Origin: CAZWEZ01 sp964632795
GTDB lineage: Bacteria > Pseudomonadota > Alphaproteobacteria > Rhodospirillales > 2-02-FULL-58-16
DNA length: 52,422 nucleotides
NCBI GenBank assembly: GCA_964632795.1
Contig: CAZWEZ010000011.1
Location: 1 to 52,422 of the forward strand
Direction: 5' to 3'
A program made the translations under genes and the position numbers. Shown piece after piece: positions 1 to 8,005 of this stretch. A model generated the notes under the pieces. That model did not search any database. It saw nothing but the letters and a program-made list of their open reading frames with translations, and was not told where the DNA came from. The first letter of the stretch is position 1; each line of letters starts with the position of its first letter.

Positions 1-55
1 GATGCCCAAGAAGAGGTACGCCGATCCCTCCTCGCCCCTGGCCGGACTGATCTGA
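1..55 (+). CDS. 3' end of an unidentified upstream gene (partial)
   Basis: An open frame enters from the left edge and stops at TGA (53-55). Its last residues read MPKKRYADPSSPLAGLI, which has normal composition and GC-rich third positions for this genome. It is too short to assign to a family. It converges on the oxidoreductase operon, with a repeat fragment between them. It could be a chance open frame. Confidence 0.3.
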   Translation, partial: MPKKRYADPSSPLAGLI

Positions 56-59
56 GACC

Positions 60-87
60 ATGGGTCATTATCAGTGCGCCTTGGTAT
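60..87. repeat. Solo arm of inverted-repeat family A
   Basis: These 28 bases match the outer end of the right arm of the complete element at 33266-33425 with one mismatch (G for C near position 78). The match ends at the GGTAT terminus. The other arm and the centre are absent, so this is a decayed or internally deleted copy between convergent genes. Confidence 0.75.
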
Positions 88-110
88 AACGGTCCGGGGC
101 GCCTGAACGG

Positions 111-1121
111 CTACTGGACGATGACCGGGATCACCCCGGGGATCAGCCACGTCTCCCACATCTCGTCGGTCTTCCTCTGGAACAAGGCGACGTCTTCGTC
201 GGTGAAGTGGGCGAACCGGCCCTGCCTCAGCAAGTACTCGCCGACCGGCCGGCGCTTGAGCTCGCCGCTGGCGATGCGCTTGGACTTGCCGTACATCTTG
301 AGCTTGTTCTCCTCGATCTCGTAGAGCGGCCACATGCCGCATTCGACCATCAATTCGCCGAGCTCGTTGGCGAACATCGGGTCGATGTCCCAGCCCTTGG
401 GGCAGGGGTTGAGCGAGTGGATGAACGTCGGACCGCCGATCGACAGAGCCTTGCGGATCTTGTTCAGGTTCTCCAGCGGATACGAGGGAGAAACCGTGGC
501 CACGTACTTGCACTCGGGATGGCCCGTCGCCAACATCGGCGCGGTGTTCTTCTTCCAGCGCTTGTTCATGTTGCGCACCACCTTGCCCGGCGGGGTGAAG
601 GTGGAGTTGGCGCCGTAAGGAGAAGACCCCGAAACCTGGATGTCGGTATTGGCGTAGGACTCGTTGTCGTAGCAATAGATCAGCAGGTTGTACTGGGTGT
701 GCTGGAGGGCCGCCGAAATGGCCGCCAGCCCCATGTCGATCCCGCCGCCGTCGCCGCACACGGCGATGACGTTGATCTTTTCGCGCTTCATCTTGTTCTT
801 GCGCATCAACACCCTCAGTCCGGCGGCGGTGCCGGTTCCCGCGGAGCCCGAGGAGCCCAGCTGGGTGTGCATCCACGGCACCGCCCACGGGGTGGTGAAG
901 TAGGTGGTGTTGGCCACGTACATGCACCCGGTGCTGCCGAGGATGACGGTCCGCGGACCGGCCGCCTTGGCCAGCAGCCTCATGCCCTGGGCCGACAGAC
1001 AGCCCTGACAGGTGCGGTGCCCCGAGGTGTAGTACTCCTCGAGGGCGATTTTCTTGACTCCCTTCCAACGCTCCAGATTTTGCGGCGAAGTGAAGTCGTC
1101 TTTCACACTTGCTTGCGCCAT
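111..1121 (-). CDS. 2-oxoacid:acceptor oxidoreductase beta subunit (TPP-binding), probable oxalate oxidoreductase
   Basis: A 336-residue thiamine-diphosphate subunit of a pyruvate:ferredoxin-oxidoreductase-type enzyme. The [4Fe-4S] cysteines expected in this subunit are all visible: CQGC (C38, C41), GCMYV (C66) and NPCPKGW (C240). The TPP/Mg motif is GDGGGIDMG (about 123-131), followed by YDNESYANTDIQVSG, which matches the DNExYxNTxxQxSG stretch of the family. The start at 1121 is chosen because the family homology begins there; the frame stays open upstream only as a shadow of the alpha gene. It is the last gene of the regulator-gamma/delta-alpha-beta operon, 5 nt after the alpha stop. The enzyme is cytoplasmic and oxidatively decarboxylates a 2-oxoacid, passing electrons to ferredoxin. 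The substrate is inferred from the alpha subunit. Confidence 0.9.
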   Translation of the reverse strand: MAQASVKDDFTSPQNLERWKGVKKIALEEYYTSGHRTCQGCLSAQGMRLLAKAAGPRTVILGSTGCMYVANTTYFTTPWAVPWMHTQLGSSGSAGTGTAAGLRVLMRKNKMKREKINVIAVCGDGGGIDMGLAAISAALQHTQYNLLIYCYDNESYANTDIQVSGSSPYGANSTFTPPGKVVRNMNKRWKKNTAPMLATGHPECKYVATVSPSYPLENLNKIRKALSIGGPTFIHSLNPCPKGWDIDPMFANELGELMVECGMWPLYEIEENKLKMYGKSKRIASGELKRRPVGEYLLRQGRFAHFTDEDVALFQRKTDEMWETWLIPGVIPVIVQ

Positions 1122-1126
1122 GATTT

Positions 1127-2377
1127 TTACTCCCTCACTCCGATCCAGTAGGTGTCCTGATCGTTGGCGGCGCCATCGGCGGCCTTGTAAGCCATGTCGG
1201 CCATTTCGATGACGTCGTCCGTGCTGACCTCGCGCCCGCCCAGGCCGGCGATGCAGGAAACGATCTTGGGCCTGTTGTCCACGGGGTAGAAGGCCGAGCG
1301 CATGTCGTTGGCCAGCACGCCGCTGTTGAAGGTCGAGCCGAAGCCGTAGTCGCGGTCGATCACGCTCATGGCGCCGACCCCGGACAGGGCGTCGTGCAGC
1401 TCTTCGGTGGGGAACGGACGGAACCACCTGATCCGCACGAAGCCGACCTTCTTGCCTTGCTTGCGCATCTTGCGCACGGCGACCTTGACCGGCATCTCGA
1501 GGGTCCCCATGCCGATGATCGCGATCTCGGCGTCGTCCATCATGTAGCGCTCGATGAAGGGCTCGCCGCCACGGCCGTCGAAGATGGCGTTGAAGTCCTC
1601 GTAGGCTTCCATGATGACTCCGCGGGCCCGGCGCATCGCGGCGTCGCTCTGCATCCGGATCTCCATCAGCCAGTCCTCGTTGACCTGCGGGGCGATGGTG
1701 ATCGGGTTGTCGGGATGGAACAGCTTGTCGCCCCGGTCATAGGGCGGCAGGAACTTGTCCACCTTGTCCTTGGAGGGGACGCTCACCAGCACCTGCGAGT
1801 GGGTCAGGAAGGCGCCGTCGCAACTGATCGCGCAGGGCAGGGAGACCCGCTTGTCCTCGGCCACCCGCCAGGCGATGAGGGCGGTGTCCAGCGCCTCCTG
1901 GGCGGTCGCCACCCAGTTCAGCATCCACCCCAGGTCGCGCACCGCGAGGGCGTCGTTGTGCTCGGTGCCGAAGGCTCCCGGGTCGTCCAGCGCCCGGTTG
2001 CCGACCATGGCCACCACCGGCAGACGCAGCCCGGCGGTCACCGCCAGCGGCTCGAACGCATAAAGCCAGCCGACGCCGCTGGAGCCGGTGAAGACGCGGG
2101 CGCCCACGGTCGAGGCGTGCTTGACGATCTCGAACTGCGAGTGCTCGCCCTCGGCGATGATGTATTCGCAATCGAACTCGCCGTCGGCGATCATCTTCGA
2201 GACGAATTGCATGACGGTGTCATAGGGCCGGATCGGATAAGCCGTGATGACATCGACGTCGGCCAGCCGGCAGGCGTGGGAAATCGCCTCGCTGCCGCTG
2301 ATCAACAGCTCGGTATCGCCGCCCGGCTTGGCGGTCGACCTGGTTTTCTTCGCTGTCGCTGCTTTAGGAGGATTCAT
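1127..2377 (-). CDS. 2-oxoacid:acceptor oxidoreductase alpha subunit, oxalate-oxidoreductase-like
   Basis: A 416-residue alpha subunit with the pyrimidine-binding N-terminal domain (about 20-260) and a C-terminal domain II (about 285-385). The substrate-loop motif at residues 47-53 reads YPIRPYD. Pyruvate enzymes have YPITP here, and their Thr contacts the substrate carboxylate. As I recall the Moorella thermoacetica oxalate oxidoreductase structure, an Arg (Arg31) occupies this place and binds the second carboxylate. Allowing for the 19-residue Lys/Thr-rich N-terminal extension, Arg50 here falls at exactly that position. Its codon is at 2228-2230. The gene overlaps the 3' end of gamma/delta by 14 nt, indicating translational coupling. 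Specificity for oxalate, rather than another 2-oxodicarboxylate, is inference. Confidence 0.88.
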   Translation of the reverse strand: MNPPKAATAKKTRSTAKPGGDTELLISGSEAISHACRLADVDVITAYPIRPYDTVMQFVSKMIADGEFDCEYIIAEGEHSQFEIVKHASTVGARVFTGSSGVGWLYAFEPLAVTAGLRLPVVAMVGNRALDDPGAFGTEHNDALAVRDLGWMLNWVATAQEALDTALIAWRVAEDKRVSLPCAISCDGAFLTHSQVLVSVPSKDKVDKFLPPYDRGDKLFHPDNPITIAPQVNEDWLMEIRMQSDAAMRRARGVIMEAYEDFNAIFDGRGGEPFIERYMMDDAEIAIIGMGTLEMPVKVAVRKMRKQGKKVGFVRIRWFRPFPTEELHDALSGVGAMSVIDRDYGFGSTFNSGVLANDMRSAFYPVDNRPKIVSCIAGLGGREVSTDDVIEMADMAYKAADGAANDQDTYWIGVRE

Positions 2378-3506
2378 TGGCTATCTCCTCGGCGTACTGG
2401 CCCCTGTGATGGTAGCCGTGGGAACGCGGGGGAAGGTTGGACGTCTTCTCGGAGAACCAGGCGGCATAGGCCTTCTTGTCCTTGCTCCACATCTCCCACT
2501 GGCTGTCGTTGTTGTCGAAGGCTTCCTCGTTGACCATGATCAGGCAGTCCTTCACCGGGCACATTTCCTCGCACACGCCACAGCCGCAGCAGGCTTCCAA
2601 TTCGGCGTCGAAGTAGTTATCGGGGGTGATGTCGAACGCGGCGTCCGGGCACACCAGCCAGCAGAAGGTGCACGAGGTGCAGGTGTCGAAGTTGATCACC
2701 GGGCGCATGGTGCGGGTCGAGAACTTCTTGAAGTGCTCGCTGCGTCCGGGGACGAAGCCGCCTTTCTTGGCCGGGTTGTCGCCCTTCACCGGCAGGGCGC
2801 GAAGCGTGATGCACTCGGGCATCGACTTCCAGCCCGGGAGGTCGAAATCGAAGGTCTCCTTGTCGCTGCCCTGATCGGGGCCGACCGAAATCGAGTCCAT
2901 CTGTTTGTAGGTTCTCTTCGCCGAAGCGACCTTGGATTTGTCCTTCCACTGGTCCTCGATCGCCTCGACGATGGCGTCGATGCCGACGATCTGCGGGGCG
3001 ACCTTGGCCAGGGCGCCGAGCAGGCGGACGTCGGTATGATCGTCCTTGTGGACCATCTTGCCCCCGAAACTGGCCGGGGACTTGAGGATCGACAGCTTGT
3101 AAGGGGCGTCGCGGCGGTGGATGTCGTTGATCAGCTTGTTGGAGGACTGGGTCGAGGTGATCAACAGCGTGCCGCCTCCCTTGAGCTGGCTGTTGATGGG
3201 TTGCAGACCGTACCAGGCCCAGGACTCGACGCCCTTGCACATGGTGTCGTCGGCGACGATGGTGACGTCGCAGTCGTCGGGCGTGTAGCGCGACAGAAAC
3301 TCCTGGAGCTCGTCCTCGGTGTCGGAAACCACGGCGAACTGCTTGGCCGGGATGCCGTTGCGTTCCGGGGAGTCGCTGTAACGCCCGAAGGCCATGCCGA
3401 TCTTCCCTTCATTCCTTGCAGCCAAGACGATCCCGCGACAGATGTTCTTGGCCAAGGTTCCTTGGAAGACCCCTCGGTACACAACCTCCACAGAATGAGT
3501 AGTCAT
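2364..3506 (-). CDS. 2-oxoacid:acceptor oxidoreductase fused gamma/delta subunit with 2x[4Fe-4S] ferredoxin domain
   Basis: A 380-residue fusion. Residues 1-190 form the gamma domain (RGVFQGTLAKNICRGIVLAA and downstream), and about 265-330 form a bacterial-type ferredoxin domain. That domain has two complete clusters: C276, C279, C282, C286 and C306, C309, C312, C316. Pyruvate enzymes usually keep gamma and delta separate or fuse all subunits. A three-subunit arrangement with a gamma/delta fusion is, to my knowledge, that of Moorella oxalate oxidoreductase, which supports the YPIRPYD evidence in alpha. The start at 3506 follows an AGGAGG site by 7 nt. It is the first enzyme gene of the operon, 30 nt after the regulator stop. 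The role is electron relay from the TPP radical to soluble ferredoxin. Confidence 0.88.
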   Translation of the reverse strand: MTTHSVEVVYRGVFQGTLAKNICRGIVLAARNEGKIGMAFGRYSDSPERNGIPAKQFAVVSDTEDELQEFLSRYTPDDCDVTIVADDTMCKGVESWAWYGLQPINSQLKGGGTLLITSTQSSNKLINDIHRRDAPYKLSILKSPASFGGKMVHKDDHTDVRLLGALAKVAPQIVGIDAIVEAIEDQWKDKSKVASAKRTYKQMDSISVGPDQGSDKETFDFDLPGWKSMPECITLRALPVKGDNPAKKGGFVPGRSEHFKKFSTRTMRPVINFDTCTSCTFCWLVCPDAAFDITPDNYFDAELEACCGCGVCEEMCPVKDCLIMVNEEAFDNNDSQWEMWSKDKKAYAAWFSEKTSNLPPRSHGYHHRGQYAEEIANESS

Positions 3507-3536
3507 TCATTTTCCTCCTGTTGGGGTGGTTTAAGG

Positions 3537-4226
3537 TTATTCCAGATAGTCCACATGCTTGTTGACGTGAGCGGCGAGATTGAACGTGTGCTCGCGGACC
3601 AGGCGTTCCGCCAGCTCGGTGTCGCGAGCCTCGAGGGCTTCGATGATGTGAATGTGGTCGATGATCGAACGGTCGGCCCGATCCAGCTCGGAGATGGTCC
3701 TGGCACGGATCGAATGGATGTGCAGGAACAGGCTGTCGGCCGTGTCCTTCAACAACTGGCACCGGCTCATTGTGAGAATGGCCTGGTGGAACTGGATGTT
3801 GGTCTCGGAATATTCGTCGATGTGGGCCCGGAGCTGGCCGTCCTCGAAGCGCGAGAACATGGTCCTCAGGGAGGCGATCTCCCGGTCCTCGGATTGCTGC
3901 GTGATCAGGCAGGCCGCCATGCCCTCCAAGGCCGCCCACACGGTGATCATGTCGAGGATTTCCGCCTTGGTCTTGCGGACCAGATAGACGCCGCGCCGGG
4001 GCACGATCTTGACCAGGCCCTCCTGCTCCAGACGCGCCAACGCCTCGCGGAGCGGGGTTCTGCTGATCGCGAACTGATCGGCGAGGCGCCGTTCGTCAAG
4101 GCGCAACTGGGCGTTCTCGTCGTAGATGTTGACCCGGGATATGGCCTCTTTCAAGGACTTGTAGATTCGTTCCTTGAGGCTGAAATCCTCGTTTATGGGG
4201 GCGACAACAAGTTCGACCACGGGCAT
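3537..4226 (-). CDS. GntR-family transcriptional regulator, FadR/FCD subfamily
   Basis: A 229-residue regulator. Residues about 15-82 form a GntR winged helix-turn-helix, with the hallmark RLADQFAISRTPLREALARL and GLVKIVPRRGVYL. Residues about 90-220 form an all-helical FCD ligand domain, with QFHQAI, the IIDHIHIIEAL region and a late His in REHTFNLAAHV, consistent with the usual metal/carboxylate pocket. FCD regulators commonly sense small organic acids and repress catabolic operons. It is the promoter-proximal gene of the oxidoreductase operon and sits between it and tctCBA, so it probably controls both. Palindromic TGGTATAC(C/A)A sites lie upstream of this gene and of tctC. The effector is unknown; oxalate or a related acid is the obvious candidate. 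Confidence 0.9.
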   Translation of the reverse strand: MPVVELVVAPINEDFSLKERIYKSLKEAISRVNIYDENAQLRLDERRLADQFAISRTPLREALARLEQEGLVKIVPRRGVYLVRKTKAEILDMITVWAALEGMAACLITQQSEDREIASLRTMFSRFEDGQLRAHIDEYSETNIQFHQAILTMSRCQLLKDTADSLFLHIHSIRARTISELDRADRSIIDHIHIIEALEARDTELAERLVREHTFNLAAHVNKHVDYLE

Positions 4227-4303
4227 GGCGTCATCTCAGTTCCAGTTGTGAAAAAAGGTTTGCAATCCCTGCGCTTCGGCCCGGAGAAACGGGTTCTTGA
4301 TTC

Positions 4304-4313
4304 TGGTATACCA
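4304..4313. promoter_or_regulatory. Candidate GntR operator TGGTATACCA upstream of the regulator
   Basis: A perfect 10-bp palindrome 78-87 nt upstream of the gntR start, in the only promoter-sized gap before the regulator-oxidoreductase operon (4227-4382). FCD-type GntR proteins typically bind short palindromes of the form TGGTnnnACCA or TnGTATACnA. A near copy lies upstream of tctC at 7718-7727. Binding is inferred. Confidence 0.5.
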
Positions 4314-4382
4314 TATGCCAGAGCGTCCGCATTGGCAATCGTTATTTCCGCTCCGTCCAGTGCTGGGCGACATGAATCCCCC

Positions 4383-5906
4383 CTACAACGTCCTTCCAGA
4401 AGGACGATTGGATAAAAGTACTTTTTTCAAGAACTTGATCAGCGGCAGGGCGAACAGGATTACGGCGATGGCCATGATGGACCCCGAAATCGGCCGCGTG
4501 AAGAAGACCGTCATGTCGCCGTGCGAGCCGATCAGCGATTGGCGCAAAGCGGGCTCGGCGAGCGGCCCCAGCACGATGGCCAGCACCGCCGGCGCCATGG
4601 GATAGTCCAGCTTGCGCATCAGATAGCCGACGATGCCGAAAAGCAGCATCAGCCATACGTCGTGGATGTCCATCGTGGGAACGTAGCCGCCGATCACGCA
4701 GAGGATGAAAATGATCGGCGCCAGGATGGTGAACGGCATCTTCAAAATCCAGATGAACATCGGGATGAAGGCGACGTTGATCAGCAACGCGAAGAGGTTG
4801 GCCGCGTACAGGCTGGCGATCAGTCCCCACACGAAATTGGGATGGTCGACGAACACCAGCGGTCCGGGCTCGAGGCCCCAGATCACCATTCCGCCAAGCA
4901 GGATGGCGGTGGTCGGCGAGCCCGGGATGCCGAGGGTCAGCATGGGCAGCATGGAGCCGGTGGAAGCGGCGTTGTTGGCCGCTTCCGGAGCCACCACGCC
5001 GTCGACGTTTCCCTTGCCGAAGCTCTTCGGGTCCTTCGCCATGCCCTTGGCCACGCCGTAGGCCATCAACGAGCCGGGGGTTGCCCCGGCGGCGGGCAGG
5101 ATGCCCACGAAGTAGCCGAGGATAGAGCCCATGAACATGGGCTTGAGGCTGGATTTGAGGTCCTTCAGGTTATTGAAAATCCGTTGGACCGAAACCGTCG
5201 CTTTCGACATCTCGACATCGCCACGGCTGATATCGATGGTCCACAGCATCTCGCCGATGCCGTAGATGCCGATCGCCAACACCAGGAAGTTGACGCCGTG
5301 GTAAAAGCCGGAAATGTCGAAGAAGATCAACCTCGGATTGCCGCTGATGATGTCGAGGCCGACGGTGCTGAGAACGAGTCCGATGAAAATGGAGAAACAT
5401 GTCTTGGCGATGTCGTCGCCGCCGAGGCCGATGAAGGTGGAGAAGGCCAAGATCATCAGCGCGAACGTCTCCGGCGGGCCGAAGGCAAGGGCCACTTCCG
5501 CCAGGGGCGGCGCGAACATGGTGAACAGGACGACCGAAATGGTGCCGCCGACGAACGAGGCGGTGGCCGCCGCCACCAGGGCCTTGTCGGCCTTCCCCTG
5601 CAAGGCCAGCGGACGGCCGTCGAAGGTGGTCGCCACCGCCGTCGAGGCGCCGGGGATGCCGAGCATGATCGAGCTTATGGCGCCGCCGTACATGGCGCCG
5701 TAATAGATGGCGCCGAGGAAGATGACCGCCGAGGTGGGCGGCACCAGGAAGGTCATCGGGAGCAGGATCGCCACCCCGTTGACCGAACCCAGCCCGGGCA
5801 TCGCGCCGATGAAAAGCCCGACGGTCACCCCGGCCAGGATGAGCCCAAGGTTGAGCGGCTCCAACACGATGCCGAAACCGGTAATCAGGAGGCTTAGAGT
5901 TTCCAT
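4383..5906 (-). CDS. tctA: Tripartite tricarboxylate transporter large membrane subunit TctA
   Basis: A 507-residue, roughly 12-segment membrane protein of the TTT family. Both signature stretches are present: an N-terminal GLFIGAMPGLGSVNG loop and the central EAANNAASTGSMLPMLTLG followed by GIPGSPTTAILLG. The length is typical. It is last in tctC-tctB-tctA, with 87 nt between tctB and tctA. Together with the TctB and TctC subunits it imports a carboxylate using an ion gradient. The next gene downstream on this strand is the gntR-oxidoreductase operon, so the imported acid may be the substrate of that enzyme. Confidence 0.93.
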   Translation of the reverse strand: METLSLLITGFGIVLEPLNLGLILAGVTVGLFIGAMPGLGSVNGVAILLPMTFLVPPTSAVIFLGAIYYGAMYGGAISSIMLGIPGASTAVATTFDGRPLALQGKADKALVAAATASFVGGTISVVLFTMFAPPLAEVALAFGPPETFALMILAFSTFIGLGGDDIAKTCFSIFIGLVLSTVGLDIISGNPRLIFFDISGFYHGVNFLVLAIGIYGIGEMLWTIDISRGDVEMSKATVSVQRIFNNLKDLKSSLKPMFMGSILGYFVGILPAAGATPGSLMAYGVAKGMAKDPKSFGKGNVDGVVAPEAANNAASTGSMLPMLTLGIPGSPTTAILLGGMVIWGLEPGPLVFVDHPNFVWGLIASLYAANLFALLINVAFIPMFIWILKMPFTILAPIIFILCVIGGYVPTMDIHDVWLMLLFGIVGYLMRKLDYPMAPAVLAIVLGPLAEPALRQSLIGSHGDMTVFFTRPISGSIMAIAVILFALPLIKFLKKVLLSNRPSGRTL

Positions 5907-5993
5907 CCTTGGTCACACTTCCAGCAGCGGGAAGGCAAAGGCGCCGTGATATTTCCAAATACCCTGCCCGGCAAAATGGTTGCGCGTGTGCTC

Positions 5994-6491
5994 CTACATG
6001 AATATATCGTAAAGAGGGTAGAACAACGGTTCGGTAAAGCCCTTGGGAAGGGTCTTCTTCAAGGCGATCTCAAAGAAGAAAAACGACGCCACGGGCATGC
6101 CGATGGCCAAAGCGGCAGTCGTCGTCCAGCTGTGCCGTCCCATGAACCGGACATAGAAAAGAATATAAAGCGGAACCGAACCGTAGACGCCGATGACGTG
6201 GATCAGGCCGATCATCACCGTCAACGATCCACCGACCAACAGGAAAGACTTTACGGCATGACGGTCCATATAGGGTTCGGTCGACTGCGAGGGCGGCGAC
6301 GCGCGGGTGATCCAGTTGGCGATCACCCCCAGGCAACAGACCAGCATGCCCGCCGACAACCAGAACGGAAACGCCCCACCGCCTGGTCCCTCTTCGGGAA
6401 TCCAGCCGATGGGGAGTTCCGCGCTTTTCCACATCAGGAGAATGGAGATGACCGCCATTACGAGAGCCATGACCAATTCGGCGACACGCAT
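5994..6491 (-). CDS. tctB: Tripartite tricarboxylate transporter small membrane subunit TctB
   Basis: A 165-residue protein with four predicted hydrophobic segments. The first is near residues 4-22 and three more follow between about 45 and 155, the usual TctB topology. The motif region GPGGGAFPFWLSAGML (about 35-50) fits the family's conserved G-P-G-x-FP stretch. A GGGAGGGAG ribosome site lies just upstream of the ATG. It lies between tctC and tctA, 49 nt after tctC. TctB proteins diverge widely in sequence, so position and topology carry much of the call. Confidence 0.88.
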   Translation of the reverse strand: MRVAELVMALVMAVISILLMWKSAELPIGWIPEEGPGGGAFPFWLSAGMLVCCLGVIANWITRASPPSQSTEPYMDRHAVKSFLLVGGSLTVMIGLIHVIGVYGSVPLYILFYVRFMGRHSWTTTAALAIGMPVASFFFFEIALKKTLPKGFTEPLFYPLYDIFM

Positions 6492-6540
6492 GGCGGCGCT
6501 CCCTCCCCCTGTTTAAATGACGTTTCGGGTTGGTTCCCGA

Positions 6541-7542
6541 TTAATCGATTTCACCGGCTGCTTTCAGCATCTTGCGGTGCGCTTCGCGTTCCTCGACGAA
6601 ATAGTCGGTCAGCGCCTGGCCGGTCAGCCAGCCCGGAATCAGGCCCTTCTTGTCCAGGTAATCCTGCCATTCCTGGGATTTGTACACCTTGTCGAAGACG
6701 TCCACGTAATAGGCCTGAACGTCATCGGGAATGCCCTCCGGGGCGATGATGCTGCGCTGCATGTAGTAGACCATGTCGGTCCCGTAGCCCAGCTCCTCGA
6801 AGGTCGGGATGTCGCCGAATCTTCCTGTCAGCTTCCCTTTCGGCGTGAAGCTGGCAAGCGGTCGCGATTTGCCGGCTTCCCAGAATCCCGCCTGTTCGGA
6901 CGGATTGTTCACGGTCGAGTCGATGTGCTTGCCGATCAGCTCCTTGGCGACCGTGCCGCCGCCCTTATAGGGCACGTAGGTGACCTTGATGCCGAATTTC
7001 TTTTCGAGCATGCTGGTGACCAGGGAATCCTCCTGGCCCTTGCCGGTGCCGCCCATCTTCCAATTTTTCGGGCCGGCCGCCTTTACGGCCTTGACATAAT
7101 CATCGACGGACTTGATGTCGGTGTCGGAATGCACCCACAGCTGGAAGGTGTCTTCGGCCAGCCTGGTGATGGGGGTGAACTTCGAGATGTCGACCCCGAG
7201 GCCCGGGTTGCGTAGCGGCGTGGTGTAGTAGCTGTTGAGCGTCGCCATGATCACATGGGGATCGCCGGCGTGGTCCTTGAGATACCGCAACGCCTCGGCG
7301 CCCGATCCGCCGCCCTTGTTGATGGGCACGAAGGGCTTGGATGCAAGCTTGTTTTTCTCGATGATGCCCTGGATGAAACGGGACAGCCGGTCGGCGCCGC
7401 CGCCCTTGCCGGCCATAACGACGAATTCAACGGGCTTCTTGGGTTCCCAGGCGAGTGCATCCTTAGGCGCCGATGCCACGCTCAGTCCCAGGGCCAACCC
7501 GACGCCCAAGCCGAAAATCCATAGATTTCGTAGGCTTTTCAT
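6541..7542 (-). CDS. tctC: Tripartite tricarboxylate transporter periplasmic binding protein TctC
   Basis: A 333-residue secreted solute-binding protein. A signal peptide covers about residues 1-31 (hydrophobic core GLGVGLALGLSVASA, likely cut after DALA). The mature part begins with EPKKPVEFVVMAGKGGGADR, the usual start of Bug/TctC proteins. Conserved loops such as INKGGGSGAEAL and VPYKGGGTVAKELIGKH are visible. The start has a strong GGGAGGAAG site. It is first in tctCBA, as expected for the subunit needed in excess. Bug proteins bind many carboxylates, so the ligand cannot be read directly. A candidate operator lies about 176 nt upstream of the start. Confidence 0.92.
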   Translation of the reverse strand: MKSLRNLWIFGLGVGLALGLSVASAPKDALAWEPKKPVEFVVMAGKGGGADRLSRFIQGIIEKNKLASKPFVPINKGGGSGAEALRYLKDHAGDPHVIMATLNSYYTTPLRNPGLGVDISKFTPITRLAEDTFQLWVHSDTDIKSVDDYVKAVKAAGPKNWKMGGTGKGQEDSLVTSMLEKKFGIKVTYVPYKGGGTVAKELIGKHIDSTVNNPSEQAGFWEAGKSRPLASFTPKGKLTGRFGDIPTFEELGYGTDMVYYMQRSIIAPEGIPDDVQAYYVDVFDKVYKSQEWQDYLDKKGLIPGWLTGQALTDYFVEEREAHRKMLKAAGEID

Positions 7543-8005
7543 CGCTTCCTCCCTTTCAGTGTGCTGGTTCGAAAATGTAAGCGTCTCTCCCTTCTTTCGT
7601 ATTCACGCGCTTCAATTTATTTGGCCGTCAGCCGTCACTGCCAGGCGGAAGGTAGGAAAGGGTCCTTCTCTTATCGGCATTGGAATAACGGCCCTGTTAA
7701 AGACCCTACGTGGTATGTGGTATACAATGCAAGTCAATTCAGAACGACATTATTTCGCGGTCCCATGACGTTAAAAGCAACAAAATAAAAGCAATGCAGG
7801 GGTGTAAAGAATTTTAGTTTTTCAGGCAATTTCCATATTTGCTGAAATCATAATAATAATCGTTATTCCAACGTCGAATCGCCCATGCCAGGAAAAAGAG
7901 CGATTCTTGCCGGTCCGCCGTGCAAATGGCACCATGACGAAGTCGGACGATCCCACGGCCCGGCGGGGCTGAAACGGCGAGCCCGCCGGCACGAAAGGTA
8001 ACGCC
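7543..8005. other. Divergent intergenic region between tctC and the MFS gene
   Basis: A 463-nt gap that is clearly more AT-rich than its flanks, especially 7720-7870. It must hold the leftward promoter of tctCBA and the rightward promoter of the MFS gene. Apart from the operator-like site at 7718-7727 I see no gene: short open frames here lack ribosome sites and coding composition. Confidence 0.6.
7718..7727. promoter_or_regulatory. Candidate GntR operator TGGTATACAA upstream of tctCBA
   Basis: It matches the perfect palindrome at 4304-4313 at 9 of 10 positions and lies in the tctC promoter region. The preceding bases TGGTATG form an additional half-site. The two sites bracket exactly the genes that GntR would be expected to control, which supports a shared regulon. 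The protein-DNA assignment is inferred. Confidence 0.45.

Noticed and set aside
1394..2533. Long antisense open frames over the alpha and gamma/delta genes.
   Set aside because: They are the usual GC-rich antisense shadows with His/Arg/Gly-rich translations and no ribosome sites.
111..3506. Calling the three-gene complex pyruvate:ferredoxin oxidoreductase.
   Set aside because: The YPITP motif is changed to YPIRPYD and the gamma/delta fusion fits the oxalate enzyme better. A pyruvate role is not excluded experimentally.
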